From Lates calcarifer (Eukaryota; Chordata; Actinopteri; Centropomidae): 64,000 nucleotides of DNA. The DNA lies in the NCBI RefSeq assembly GCF_001640805.2, contig NC_066833.1, positions 15,562,813-15,626,812 of the forward strand, read 5' to 3'. The position numbers were made by a program, and so were the translations under genes. Below the pieces are notes generated by a model that did no database searches, was not told the origin of the DNA, and was given only the letters and a program-made list of their open reading frames with translations. The number at the start of each line of letters is the position of its first letter. The stretch's first letter is position 1. Of this stretch, positions 42,242-46,400 are shown in pieces.

Positions 42242-45146
42242 ACTGATATCTCTGATTACCTGGCTGCCATGTCAGCAGACCGAGTTTCTGTACTATCTAT
42301 GACTCTAATCCTCAACCCAACTCACTAAAAACAGTCTTTAATTAGGACATAACACGTGTCCACCCAATCTCACCATCTCTCTTGTTCTATTTCCTTCTCA
42401 GCCTTTGTATCTTTTGCTGTTTCTGCTCTGAGTCTTATTTAGCTACTCTCTCTTTCTCTTTTGCACTCACAAGTTCTTAAAGACAATGATGAGTCACCAA
42501 AACATCTTTCTGCCAAGTTTTTAATTAATCATCACCATCTGGGGGACATGGTGCAGAAAAATGAAAACTAACAAGTTGAAATATGCACAGTTCAAGATAA
42601 CAACAATGTTACAGATATAATTGTCTATCATCTAAAGGGTGTTCCTTTTTTTGGGCCTCTTACAATGTTTCAACTGTCTATTATTTCATATTTAATTCTC
42701 ATTTGCCACTTCACGCTTGAAGTGATCCGTGAAATTATGATTTTACAATAATACTTACAGTGCAACATAATCAAGAAATCATATTTTTCTGGGAATCATA
42801 TCTGATATAGATATGATGAAACTGCTTGCATCATAAAAAGGATGCAGTCTGCTTTCTAGACAAAAGACTGGGTTATCCTTGCACTGTCAGAGTTACAACT
42901 CCAAATTCCTTATTCTTTTACTCCCATCTGCCAGATTAACCTTTGGGCTCTCAATGTAACACGTGTTGATACACATTCCCTCCTCTCTTAAAATGTTTCT
43001 GTAGTAAGGGGAAACGATCCAGAAATGTTCCCACATTACTCTGGAGAGGGTTGTAGCCTGAGGCAAATCTTATCACTCTGTACAAAAAAAGAAGAGAGCT
43101 AACTCAAGCAGCAATGGTGAGAAAAACTGTTATCACTCAGAGAACTGGCACCACTGAAGAATGCTCAAGAACCATCATTAAAAGTGATTCAGAGTGGTTT
43201 GGACAGACCCCTAGGCCCTCACAAAGAGAGACACAGAACTTAAGTCAGAAGAACAAGACAGGCAAACAAGATATGAACAGACTATAAAGCTTTCAAGCAG
43301 ACCCTTGACTCAAGGAGCCTGTTAGAAGTGAATCTGTCCCTTACGCAGGGGCATCTGTGGGTCTACTTTTTGTTTAATCTAGATCCACTCTTGAACACCA
43401 CCAAAAGGTGAGGGAGGCTTCCCAGAGCAAACAGTGGTCTCGTACCAGTTTGGTGGCAATGGTGGAGTGTGGGTGGTAGCTAAGCATTAAGCAGAGGGGT
43501 ATGAGATCTGATTCATGCCAAGCCAAGGAACCCTGGTTTTAGTCTGGCTGTTGCAATGGCACACCAGCTGCTCCCACAGACCCCAGCTGAACCTCCTTGG
43601 CAGCCAGGGAGCAGAGATTAACACAGTGACCTGCAAAGACTGCTGGTAGGACTGACACAGATACACCCAGACAGCTGGGTAAATGACTGGCAAATGACTG
43701 GCATGGACAAAAGGTAGGACAGTAACGTTGGATGAAAATCAGAGTCCTTTCAAGTGAAGGTGTGAAAATCTCTTGAATCTTTGAATTCATTGACTGTCTG
43801 ATCTCATAAAAACTGCCTGAGAATCTGACTGTGTTTTCACTGGCAGCTAGGCTACAGTCCTGCCTAAACAGGGCAAACATGATTTACTATTTGAAAATGC
43901 TCTCATAGTCCTTTCACCTGATTAAAAGTAGGCAAATGCACAAATATGCACCCTCACACAAATGCAGTGACAGAAACAAAGAGACATTCTCAGACATAAA
44001 TACACAACACGATATTATTTATATTACCTAAAAGCTATTATTAAAAGCTACTATTCTGAAGTCATTAGGAAAGTTCATCAAATTCTCTTTTAAATATATT
44101 TTTTAAATGCTCTGCTGCATGTATTTTGATTATCTTCAGTTTCATTTGTATTTATAGAAAACAAATCATTCAAGTACATCCAGTATTGGCAAGCTACCAT
44201 TTGTTTGAAACAAATGTTTGAATGGTTGAAACAATTCCCAGTATTCGTTGTTCCTGAGCTAATATTTTATCATGCTAATGTTTGTGTTGATGCATTCGTT
44301 TGTGTTTGCATTACAAATGTGAAAACACACATGAATCCATAAACAATGCACTGTTAATCCTACAGACTAGCTATCCCCTGTTCACAGCTGTGTCAGCAAG
44401 GTCCAGCAACTGAGCAAGGATCTGTGTTATATGTTCTCTTGTTACTTTCACATTTGTTCATCTTTGGAGAATAATTCATACCTCCCTTGTCACCAGTCGC
44501 TGAACTATGTTGGTGTGAGAAAGCAAAACGGAATGGGCTTCTTTTATACAGACTCCTACAAAAAGTGACTGCCATTCTGTGGAATTACTGTTTGCTCTCA
44601 ACAGCAGACATTATCATCTCTGCTTTGGTATTTTTGTCTTTCAGAGCCATTTGTAGCAGGATAAAAGCTCCACTCTGTTCTCCTCAGTCAAGTGGACAGC
44701 TTCCAGCCAGAACAAATCATGTTACCTGCAGTCAGCCAGCACTGTTTTGGCCCACTGCTCTGACTGTGTGTACATGTGTGTTTGTGTGTGTGTGTGTGCC
44801 AGTACCGCACAAATCTAGTAGCCATTCGTCTTCCTGAAATGTATACTCATCCGCACATACTGCTACCTTTTCACTGAACCACAGACACAAACGTGCACTC
44901 ACATACACACCTTCCTTTGTTGTCATGGCGAATGATAGCATCCTGTATGACATCAGTGATGCTGAAGCGGACGTGGTGCTTCTTGCGGTGGGTGGGCGGG
45001 GCTCGAACCTTGACTGCACCTTGCTGGCGCTGAAGGCTCTTTTCCCTCTCATAGTACGCTCTTATTTGGTCACAGCGCATCCTCCTCACCAGCCGCTGGC
45101 GCTGGCCAATGGGGAGAGACTCCAGCAGACACTGGTCTATCTCCAT
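76..45146 (-). CDS. myo16: Myosin XVI (MYO16), N-terminal part: ankyrin repeats plus motor head, 26 coding exons
   Basis: Unconventional myosin with N-terminal ankyrin repeats that, in mammals, bind protein phosphatase 1, and a motor head followed by a tail linked to PI3K and actin regulation in neurons (family knowledge). The start follows the characteristic MYO16 opening [12 protein letters not shown]. The 26 exons listed separately join in consistent phase to 3,305 nt once one extra base in exon 4 is discounted, giving 1,101 codons plus 2 nt. Approximate model positions: PP1-docking-like HHVRF 57-61, ankyrin region 70-300, linker 300-400, P-loop GESGSGKS 500-507, switch [10 protein letters not shown] 550-558, switch [10 protein letters not shown] 783-790, SH1/converter 1070-1101. 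The IQ/neck and tail exons lie beyond the left edge. The identification rests on my recall of the human protein, with near-identical blocks in every exon. The only defect is the frameshift in exon 4. Confidence 0.95.
282..1720 (-). other. Intron between coding exons 26 and 25
   Basis: Intronic sequence with no coding similarity I recognise. Short open frames on both strands are unsupported. Confidence 0.8.
1721..1801 (-). CDS. myo16: MYO16 coding exon 25
   Basis: 27 codons, residues 1007-1033: [27 protein letters not shown]. It matches human [20 protein letters not shown]. The acceptor TTGTCAG lies above 1801, and the donor GTAAGA starts at 1720. Phase 0 at both ends. Confidence 0.95.
1802..3209 (-). 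other. Intron between coding exons 25 and 24
   Basis: Contains one degraded retroposon tail (listed separately) and otherwise AT-rich unannotated sequence. Confidence 0.8.
2090..2356 (+). repeat. Degraded fish retroposon relic with GATATTGGGCTATATAAATA tail
   Basis: The block runs through GGAGGTCCTCCTGGATCATG and TGCATGTCCATGTCTGTCTG to a tail containing GTGATATTGGGCTATATAAA at about 2331-2350. In my recall this tail is the 3' hallmark of a very common teleost LINE/SINE family. It is diverged from that consensus, and the 5' edge is approximate. The family name is not certain. Confidence 0.6.
3210..3406 (-). CDS. myo16: MYO16 coding exon 24 (around loop 2, actin interface)
   Basis: 197 nt, residues 941-1006. 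It reads [20 protein letters not shown] and later [20 protein letters not shown], ending RRYNDLTK. The [13 protein letters not shown] block is shared with human MYO16. The acceptor CGGCAG lies above 3406, chosen over a nearby TAG because it alone keeps frame. The donor GTACAG starts at 3209. Confidence 0.95.
3407..4429 (-). other. Intron between coding exons 24 and 23, with purine-rich plus strand
   Basis: The plus strand is strongly purine-rich from about 3420 to 3620 and again at 3750-3820, including a GAA run at 3797-3816. On the transcribed minus strand this is a pyrimidine-rich stretch just inside the donor of exon 24. No coding content seen. Confidence 0.7.
4430..4505 (-). CDS. myo16: MYO16 coding exon 23 (lower 50K region)
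   Basis: 25 codons plus 1 nt, residues 916-940: [25 protein letters not shown]. It matches the myosin 'VxYxxxGFLEKNRDxL' segment and human [20 protein letters not shown]. The acceptor is an ATAG above 4505; the donor GTAAGT starts at 4429. The exon is too short to stand out as a long open frame, but phase fits on both sides. Confidence 0.93.
4853..5053 (-). CDS. myo16: MYO16 coding exon 22 (lower 50K region)
   Basis: 67 codons, residues 849-915, phase 0 at both ends. It begins [20 protein letters not shown] (myosin 'KPxGILxLLDEE') and ends [10 protein letters not shown], the conserved F-I-HYAG strand. The acceptor CTGCAG lies above 5053, and the donor GTCTGT starts at 4852. Confidence 0.96.
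5497..5649 (-). CDS. myo16: MYO16 coding exon 21 (relay helix)
   Basis: 51 codons, residues 798-848, phase 0 at both ends: [40 protein letters not shown], then [11 protein letters not shown]. It corresponds to the myosin relay helix 'LCINYTNExLQxxFNxxxFxxEQxEY'. The acceptor TTCCAG lies above 5649, and the donor GTACTG starts at 5496. Confidence 0.96.
5650..8521 (-). other. Intron between coding exons 21 and 20
   Basis: A 2.9-kb intron. It holds a CA microsatellite at 7077-7102 and a short GT run near 6790-6808. No coding or mobile-element content that I recognise. Confidence 0.75.
8522..8594 (-). CDS. myo16: MYO16 coding exon 20 (switch II)
   Basis: Completes Gly773, then 24 codons: [24 protein letters not shown]. 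Switch II is DIFGFEEF (783-790), with Glu788 at the salt-bridge position. The acceptor CTTCCAG lies above 8594, and the donor GTGGGA starts at 8521. It leaves in phase 0. Confidence 0.95.
9015..9042. repeat. (CA)14 microsatellite next to the exon 19 donor
   Basis: An uninterrupted dinucleotide run that starts about 15 bp inside the intron after exon 19. On the transcribed strand it is a (TG)n, and a second TG run lies at about 8923-8942. Confidence 0.9.
9058..9199 (-). CDS. myo16: MYO16 coding exon 19 (motor domain, TEDS site)
   Basis: 142 nt, residues 726-772 plus 2 nt. It contains [20 protein letters not shown] and [20 protein letters not shown], the myosin 'RDALAKxLYxRLFxWLV' helix. Asp727, sixteen residues before the DQLAK aspartate, occupies the TEDS-rule position. 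The donor GTATAG starts at 9057, and a CA/TG microsatellite lies only about 15 bp into the intron. The acceptor GTGTCAG lies above 9199. Confidence 0.93.
9200..10669 (-). other. Introns around coding exon 18
   Basis: Two introns, 9200-9872 and 9945-10669, flank the 72-nt exon 18. No other feature recognised. Confidence 0.75.
9873..9944 (-). CDS. myo16: MYO16 coding exon 18 (motor domain)
   Basis: 72 nt, residues 702-725 plus 1 nt: [20 protein letters not shown] then QYFK. It aligns with human [20 protein letters not shown]. The acceptor GTCACAG lies above 9944, and the donor GTAGCC starts at 9872. Confidence 0.93.
10670..10787 (-). CDS. myo16: MYO16 coding exon 17 (motor domain)
   Basis: 39 codons plus 1 nt, residues 663-701. 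It contains [20 protein letters not shown] and [19 protein letters not shown], matching the myosin 'ILAAILHLGNIxF' strand and human [20 protein letters not shown]. The acceptor TGCTAG lies above 10787, and the donor GTCAGT starts at 10669. Confidence 0.95.
10788..12371 (-). other. Intron between coding exons 17 and 16
   Basis: Contains an impure GT-rich stretch at about 11435-11485 and purine-rich plus strand at about 11565-11645. No coding content recognised. Confidence 0.75.
12372..12489 (-). CDS. myo16: MYO16 coding exon 16 (motor domain)
   Basis: Completes an Arg codon, then 39 codons to residue 662: [39 protein letters not shown]. The exon covers the surface loop after the HRY block and the helix before the ILAAILHLG-like strand. 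The acceptor CTTCAG lies above 12489, and the donor GTATTG starts at 12371. Confidence 0.93.
13083..13230 (-). CDS. myo16: MYO16 coding exon 15 (motor domain)
   Basis: 148 nt, residues 574-622 plus 2 nt. It contains [20 protein letters not shown] then [20 protein letters not shown], the conserved myosin 'YLLEKSRV..NFHIFYxLLxG' region. The acceptor TTTAAG lies above 13230, and the donor GTATGA starts at 13082. Confidence 0.96.
13755..14445. mobile_element. Degenerate Tc1/mariner-associated fish repeat
   Basis: The text runs from CAGTGGCGTAAGAAAGTATT through blocks such as CCTCTCAAGCTCTGTTAG, CAGCATGATGCTGCTACCAC and CTTCACCACAGGGATTATAT to CCAGGTGATGAGCAGTGC. These match, with many differences, a very abundant repeat of salmonid and other fish genomes in which the minus strand derives from a Tc1-like transposase (recall). 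No intact frame remains. The right end is uncertain. It lies in the intron between exons 15 and 14. Confidence 0.65.
14561..14678 (-). CDS. myo16: MYO16 coding exon 14 (switch I)
   Basis: 39 codons plus 1 nt, residues 535-573. It starts [20 protein letters not shown] and continues [19 protein letters not shown]. Switch I is NNSSSRFIK (550-558); the Arg555 that forms the switch I-switch II salt bridge in active myosins is present. The acceptor TATACAG lies above 14678, and the donor GTAACC starts at 14560. Confidence 0.93.
14927..15500 (-). pseudogene. Degenerate coding relic of unknown origin, frameshifted, inside an intron
   Basis: Two overlapping minus-strand frames look like one broken ORF. 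The first (15500-15162) includes [20 protein letters not shown] and [20 protein letters not shown]. The second (15205-14927) picks up the same DNA one frame over with [20 protein letters not shown]. The composition is protein-like, with balanced residues and no low complexity. I do not recognise the family; a transposon-derived ORF is the simplest guess. It lies in the intron between exons 14 and 13 and does not join to MYO16 exons. Confidence 0.35.
15960..16065 (-). CDS. myo16: MYO16 coding exon 13 (P-loop)
   Basis: Completes Ser499 and encodes to residue 534. It contains the nucleotide-binding P-loop GESGSGKS (500-507), close to the general myosin GESGAGKT, then [18 protein letters not shown]. 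From memory the human MYO16 P-loop is GERGSGKS, so this copy has the more canonical Ser at the third position. The acceptor TTTGTAG lies above 16065, and the donor GTAAGT starts at 15959. Confidence 0.96.
16066..17434 (-). other. Intron between coding exons 13 and 12
   Basis: No recognisable element. A short frame at 16848-17039 and others are unsupported. Confidence 0.75.
17435..17562 (-). CDS. myo16: MYO16 coding exon 12 (motor domain, before P-loop)
   Basis: 128 nt, residues 457-498 plus 2 nt. It reads [42 protein letters not shown]. The PPHxF-AERAY block is the usual myosin 'PPHIFAIADxAY' helix, and QCFIL leads into the P-loop. The acceptor CTCAG lies above 17562, and the donor GTAC starts at 17434. 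Confidence 0.95.
17563..18742 (-). other. Intron between coding exons 12 and 11
   Basis: Starts with a GA-rich stretch (17574-17624, plus strand), so the acceptor-side pyrimidine tract of exon 12 is long. A 133-codon plus-strand frame at 17804-18205 has no recognisable domain and is not called as a gene. Confidence 0.7.
18743..18808 (-). CDS. myo16: MYO16 coding exon 11 (motor domain)
   Basis: 22 codons, residues 435-456: [20 protein letters not shown] then TL. This is the conserved myosin 'TYIGxILLxVNPYK' strand. The acceptor TTGTAG lies above 18808, and the donor GTAAGC starts at 18742. Phase 0 at both ends. Confidence 0.95.
19307..19829 (-). pseudogene. Degenerate ORF relic of a probable transposable element
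   Basis: Two minus-strand frames (19829-19602, then 19564-19307) look like pieces of one decayed protein: [40 protein letters not shown], then [20 protein letters not shown] and [20 protein letters not shown]. The residue mix is that of a real protein, with charged and hydrophobic residues alternating. I cannot name the family. It lies in the intron between exons 11 and 10, antisense to nothing known, and reads in the same direction as MYO16. Confidence 0.4.
19832..19855. repeat. Short tandem repeat (AAGTTGC)n
   Basis: Three perfect copies of a seven-base unit, plus a partial fourth. Confidence 0.9.
20784..20894 (-). CDS. myo16: MYO16 coding exon 10 (start of motor domain)
   Basis: 37 codons, residues 398-434, phase 0 at both ends. 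It contains [20 protein letters not shown], then [17 protein letters not shown], nearly identical to the human segment and corresponding to the myosin-head opening (VxDLxxLxxLxExxLLxxLxxRF). The acceptor TCCTCAG lies above 20894, and the donor GTAAGA starts at 20783. Confidence 0.96.
21064..21214 (-). CDS. myo16: MYO16 coding exon 9 (linker)
   Basis: One nucleotide plus 50 codons, residues 347-397. It reads [20 protein letters not shown] and later a Ser/Gly-rich stretch ending SKLEQ. The DSLLEK block is shared with the human protein. The acceptor AATGCAG lies above 21214, and the donor GTACCTT starts at 21063. It leaves in phase 0. Confidence 0.93.
21373..21523 (-). CDS. myo16: MYO16 coding exon 8 (linker between ankyrin repeats and motor)
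   Basis: 151 nt, residues 297-346 plus 2 nt. It begins [20 protein letters not shown], matching human [20 protein letters not shown], then runs into a poorly conserved acidic and polar linker ending VKNL. The acceptor CACCAG lies above 21523. The donor GTGGGT starts at 21372; this donor was chosen because it alone gives the phase (CT|G, Leu) required by exon 9. Confidence 0.9.
21524..23065 (-). other. Intron between coding exons 8 and 7
   Basis: No recognisable coding or mobile content. Confidence 0.75.
23066..23141 (-). CDS. myo16: MYO16 coding exon 7 (last ankyrin repeat)
   Basis: 25 codons plus 1 nt, residues 272-296. The translation [20 protein letters not shown] then QDKPS matches the human [20 protein letters not shown] segment. 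The acceptor CTTACAG lies above 23141, and the donor GTAACG starts at 23065. The exon is too short to stand out as a long open frame, but phase and sequence fit exactly. Confidence 0.92.
23142..26221 (-). other. Intron between coding exons 7 and 6
   Basis: A 3.1-kb intron with a CA microsatellite at about 25458-25479 followed by GA repeats to 25494. No coding content recognised. Confidence 0.75.
26222..26347 (-). CDS. myo16: MYO16 coding exon 6 (ankyrin repeats)
   Basis: 42 codons, residues 230-271, phase 0 at both ends. It contains two ankyrin signatures, [20 protein letters not shown] and the TPLH-type core [12 protein letters not shown]. The acceptor CTGAAG lies above 26347, and the donor GTAACTC starts at 26221. 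Confidence 0.95.
26492..26616 (-). CDS. myo16: MYO16 coding exon 5 (ankyrin region)
   Basis: Completes the Gly codon split from exon 4 and encodes residues 188-229. It reads [20 protein letters not shown], then [20 protein letters not shown] and L, aligning with human [20 protein letters not shown]. The acceptor ATAG is at 26620-26617 and the donor GTAGGTGG starts at 26491. It leaves in phase 0. Confidence 0.94.
26617..28678 (-). other. Intron between coding exons 5 and 4
   Basis: Contains a GT microsatellite at 27635-27670 (one interruption). The plus strand is pyrimidine-rich at 27830-28000. No coding content recognised. Confidence 0.75.
28679..28788 (-). pseudogene. myo16: MYO16 coding exon 4, broken by a one-base insertion (frameshift)
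   Basis: An ankyrin-repeat exon of 110 nt where 109 nt is needed to join exon 3 (phase 0) to exon 5 (which needs one carried nucleotide). The first 16 codons read [16 protein letters not shown]. The expected continuation [20 protein letters not shown] lies in the next frame, so one extra base is present at about 28740-28742. The reading as given hits TGA four codons later, which would truncate the protein at about 171 residues. Flanking splice sites look intact: a long pyrimidine tract and AAG before 28788, and donor GTAAAG from 28678. Skipping the exon does not restore frame, because exon 5 then hits TGA at its tenth codon. Explanations are a sequence or assembly error, a polymorphism, or use of an internal acceptor (see findings). 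Only this exon is labelled broken; the rest of the gene looks intact. Confidence 0.88.
28789..34697 (-). other. Intron between coding exons 4 and 3
   Basis: A 5.9-kb intron. It includes a candidate conserved noncoding block at 29755-30130, listed separately. A 152-codon minus-strand frame at 33493-33951 has a protein-like middle section but no domain I recognise. Confidence 0.7.
29755..30130. promoter_or_regulatory. Candidate intronic enhancer / conserved noncoding element
   Basis: AT-rich but complex sequence, free of repeats and microsatellites. It is dense in homeodomain-type cores: CAATTA, the cluster TTAATTAAAATTAACAATTA near 30052-30071, and a POU-like GCAAATATTCAT at 30086-30097. This pattern resembles vertebrate developmental enhancers. 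The call is inference from composition only. Confidence 0.3.
34698..34841 (-). CDS. myo16: MYO16 coding exon 3 (ankyrin repeats)
   Basis: 48 codons, residues 104-151, phase 0 at both ends. It starts [20 protein letters not shown] and contains the ankyrin core [17 protein letters not shown]. The exon ends with five CTG (Leu) codons directly against the donor GTGAGAG, giving a five-leucine run where the human protein has LLLVL. The acceptor is a TTGCAG at 34847-34842. Confidence 0.93.
35234..35304 (-). CDS. myo16: MYO16 coding exon 2 (first ankyrin repeat, start)
   Basis: Completes codon 80 and encodes to residue 103. It reads [20 protein letters not shown] followed by LHL, matching the human segment [20 protein letters not shown]. 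The acceptor is a pyrimidine tract plus TGCAG at 35305 upward, and the donor GTAAGATG begins at 35233. It enters in phase 1 and leaves in phase 0. Confidence 0.93.
35489..35530. repeat. (TG)21 microsatellite
   Basis: Uninterrupted dinucleotide repeat about 185 bp upstream (in transcript sense) of exon 2. Confidence 0.95.
36065..36084. repeat. Perfect 20-bp palindrome ACCATGGTAATTACCATGGT
   Basis: The sequence equals its own reverse complement over 20 bases. It holds a central TAATTA homeodomain core and two CCATGG halves similar to RFX X-box arms. Function is unknown. Confidence 0.9.
38104..38875 (-). mobile_element. Internally deleted Tc1-like transposon with terminal inverted repeats
   Basis: Terminal inverted repeats of about 30 bp are visible: 38104-38133 beginning CACTGCTTGTCCAAAAA, and 38847-38875 whose reverse complement begins CACTGCCTGGCCAAAAA. 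Both ends are flanked by TA (38102-38103 and 38876-38877), the usual Tc1 target duplication. At 772 bp it is well short of full-length Tc1 elements (usually 1.2-1.6 kb). The minus strand keeps only the C-terminal part of the transposase (38708-38214), including [17 protein letters not shown] and [19 protein letters not shown] with the second Asp and final Glu of the DDE triad. The N-terminal DNA-binding part and first Asp are missing, so it cannot be autonomous. Confidence 0.9.
38214..38708 (-). pseudogene. Tc1-like transposase, C-terminal fragment
   Basis: An open frame of about 164 codons without internal stop, covering the part of the catalytic domain after the first DDE aspartate. It ends near the left inverted repeat. 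The helix-turn-helix region is absent. Lack of stops suggests a fairly recent insertion. Confidence 0.85.
41694..41736. repeat. Perfect inverted repeat, 20-bp arms with 3-bp loop
   Basis: Arm 41694-41713 (ATATACATATTGTATTTAAT) is exactly complementary in reverse to 41717-41736, with the loop ATA. It is AT-rich and followed by a TATATG-rich run to about 41755. It could extrude as a cruciform or fold as an RNA hairpin. The stem is too short and too AT-rich for a convincing miRNA precursor. Confidence 0.9.
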
Positions 45147-45181
45147 GTTCTGACGAAAAACATTACATAGCTGGAAACAAC
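44909..45181 (-). CDS. myo16: MYO16 coding exon 1 with initiator Met at 45146 and short 5' UTR
   Basis: Encodes residues 1-79 plus one nucleotide. ATG is at 45146-45144, and [12 protein letters not shown] plus the RMRC-QI-AYYERE block match the vertebrate MYO16 N-terminus. HHVRF (57-61) fits the RVxF-type PP1-docking consensus and corresponds to KVHF in the human protein. The upstream edge is a 3' splice site: either the AG at 45183-45182 (exon from 45181, good pyrimidine tract) or the AG at 45172-45171 (exon from 45170). The gene therefore has at least one more upstream noncoding exon. The donor lies in a GTGTGTATG run, and only the GT at 44908-44907 keeps frame with exon 2, so that boundary is less certain. 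The UTR part has two upstream ATGs, listed separately. Confidence 0.92.
45137..45168 (-). promoter_or_regulatory. Two upstream ORFs immediately before the MYO16 start codon
   Basis: Within the 5' UTR of coding exon 1, an ATG followed directly by TAA (45168-45163) forms a minimal start-stop element. Its stop overlaps a second ATG (45163-45161), which opens a nine-triplet reading frame ending in TAG at 45139-45137, past and out of frame with the MYO16 ATG at 45146. Both are visible in the sequence. A translational repressive role is inference from how such elements usually behave. Confidence 0.6.
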
Positions 45182-45736
45182 CTAGTGAGAAAGAGAGACA
45201 GACCAAGACAGAGAAAGAAAGAGAAAGACAATGACAATGGTATTTAGTCAAACAATATACAGCAGAGCAAAAATAAATGCAAATGTAGTTTATTCAAGCA
45301 TTGTTTGTTACCAATCAAGATGTGGTGGCAAGATAACCTTGCAATCAGTGAGAAAGACAATATGGTGAATCAGAAAACACAGCAGACCATATTGTTTACT
45401 CTAATACAGTTTGATACTGAGCTAATGAGACAAGGTTCAGATGATAATAAGACATCGATCTTTTGACAAATTCGGGTCATTGCCAGCCCAGAAGATGGGC
45501 AAAAGGATGTCTTTGCAGAAGTAATATGCTCTGTCTTTTGATTTCTGACTCACCAACTCATCCCCCTTTGGCATGGCTGTCTCTATATGTCATACATTCT
45601 TTTATCAAACTCAACTTAGCTGTTCCTTTGTTGCTTTTTTGTTGTTGCTCTTTTTTGTGCCCATTTTGTTTTAACTCTCCTTGGAGCATGCCTGTCTCTC
45701 CACTGATCTGACTGAATGTAGCTCTGTTCCTGTATT

Positions 45737-45740
<4 letters not shown>

Positions 45741-45792
<52 letters not shown>
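45741..45792. repeat. (CT)26 microsatellite
   Basis: Uninterrupted 52-bp pyrimidine tract about 560 bp upstream of the first coding exon; on the MYO16 sense strand it is (AG)26. Confidence 0.95.
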
Positions 45793-45795
<3 letters not shown>

Positions 45796-46385
45796 AGGGT
45801 GACTGAGCACACATCAGTCTGTTCGTCAGGTGGAAAGTATTGTTAGTAGGACACCTTTGAAGTACTACATGTTGTTCCCATGGTTCCCCATCCCCCTCTG
45901 TCTCTGAAGTCTGTGAACAGTGCTAATGTCCTGGAGTGAAAAATAACACAACAATAAAAGGCATCCTCAACAGTCTTCCAATGGGCATGAACAGACTGTG
46001 TCTACTTTGTGTCTGCTTTATACAGTAGTGGCTGAGGTGTGCCTGGACTAGATTTTTATCTAATAGAAACAAAGTCATGCAGGCAGACAAATGGAGCTAC
46101 GGCGTCTTTGCTTACTTTGCTTTTTCTGTGTGATATATATCTACACATTCATTCAAACACCTGCCCCCTCTACCCTTCTCTGTCACACATACACACACAA
46201 ACACCTCTTGCACAATACACCAGTGCCATCTGCTCTGGTTAGACATGTAAAGAAGGTTCTTTTTGTATTCAGGTTCCAGACGTGGTGGGAGGGGGGGTCA
46301 TTATTATACCATTCATACCAGGTGTCTGCTTCAACTGTGTTTTATTTTAGGAACTTGGCTGCAGGTTGAGCAGACACACAGATAA

Positions 46386-46400
46386 AAAAAAAAAAAAAAA
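46386..46400. repeat. Poly-A run
   Basis: A homopolymer of about 16 A; no retroposon body was recognised directly upstream. Confidence 0.8.

Larger units (their letters stand above)
35305..44906 (-). other. Intron between coding exons 2 and 1
   Basis: A 9.6-kb intron, the longest between coding exons. It contains the TG microsatellite (35489-35530), a 20-bp palindrome (36065-36084), the Tc1 relic (38104-38875), a long hairpin (41694-41736) and a TG run at 42214-42241. No coding content other than the transposase remnant. Confidence 0.75.

Noticed and set aside
44487..44837. 116-codon plus-strand ORF antisense and upstream of exon 1
   Set aside because: Composition follows a TG repeat at its end, and no domain was recognised; it lies in the first coding intron.
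45558..45812. Glu-Arg repeat ORFs
   Set aside because: Translation of the (CT)26 microsatellite on the minus strand.
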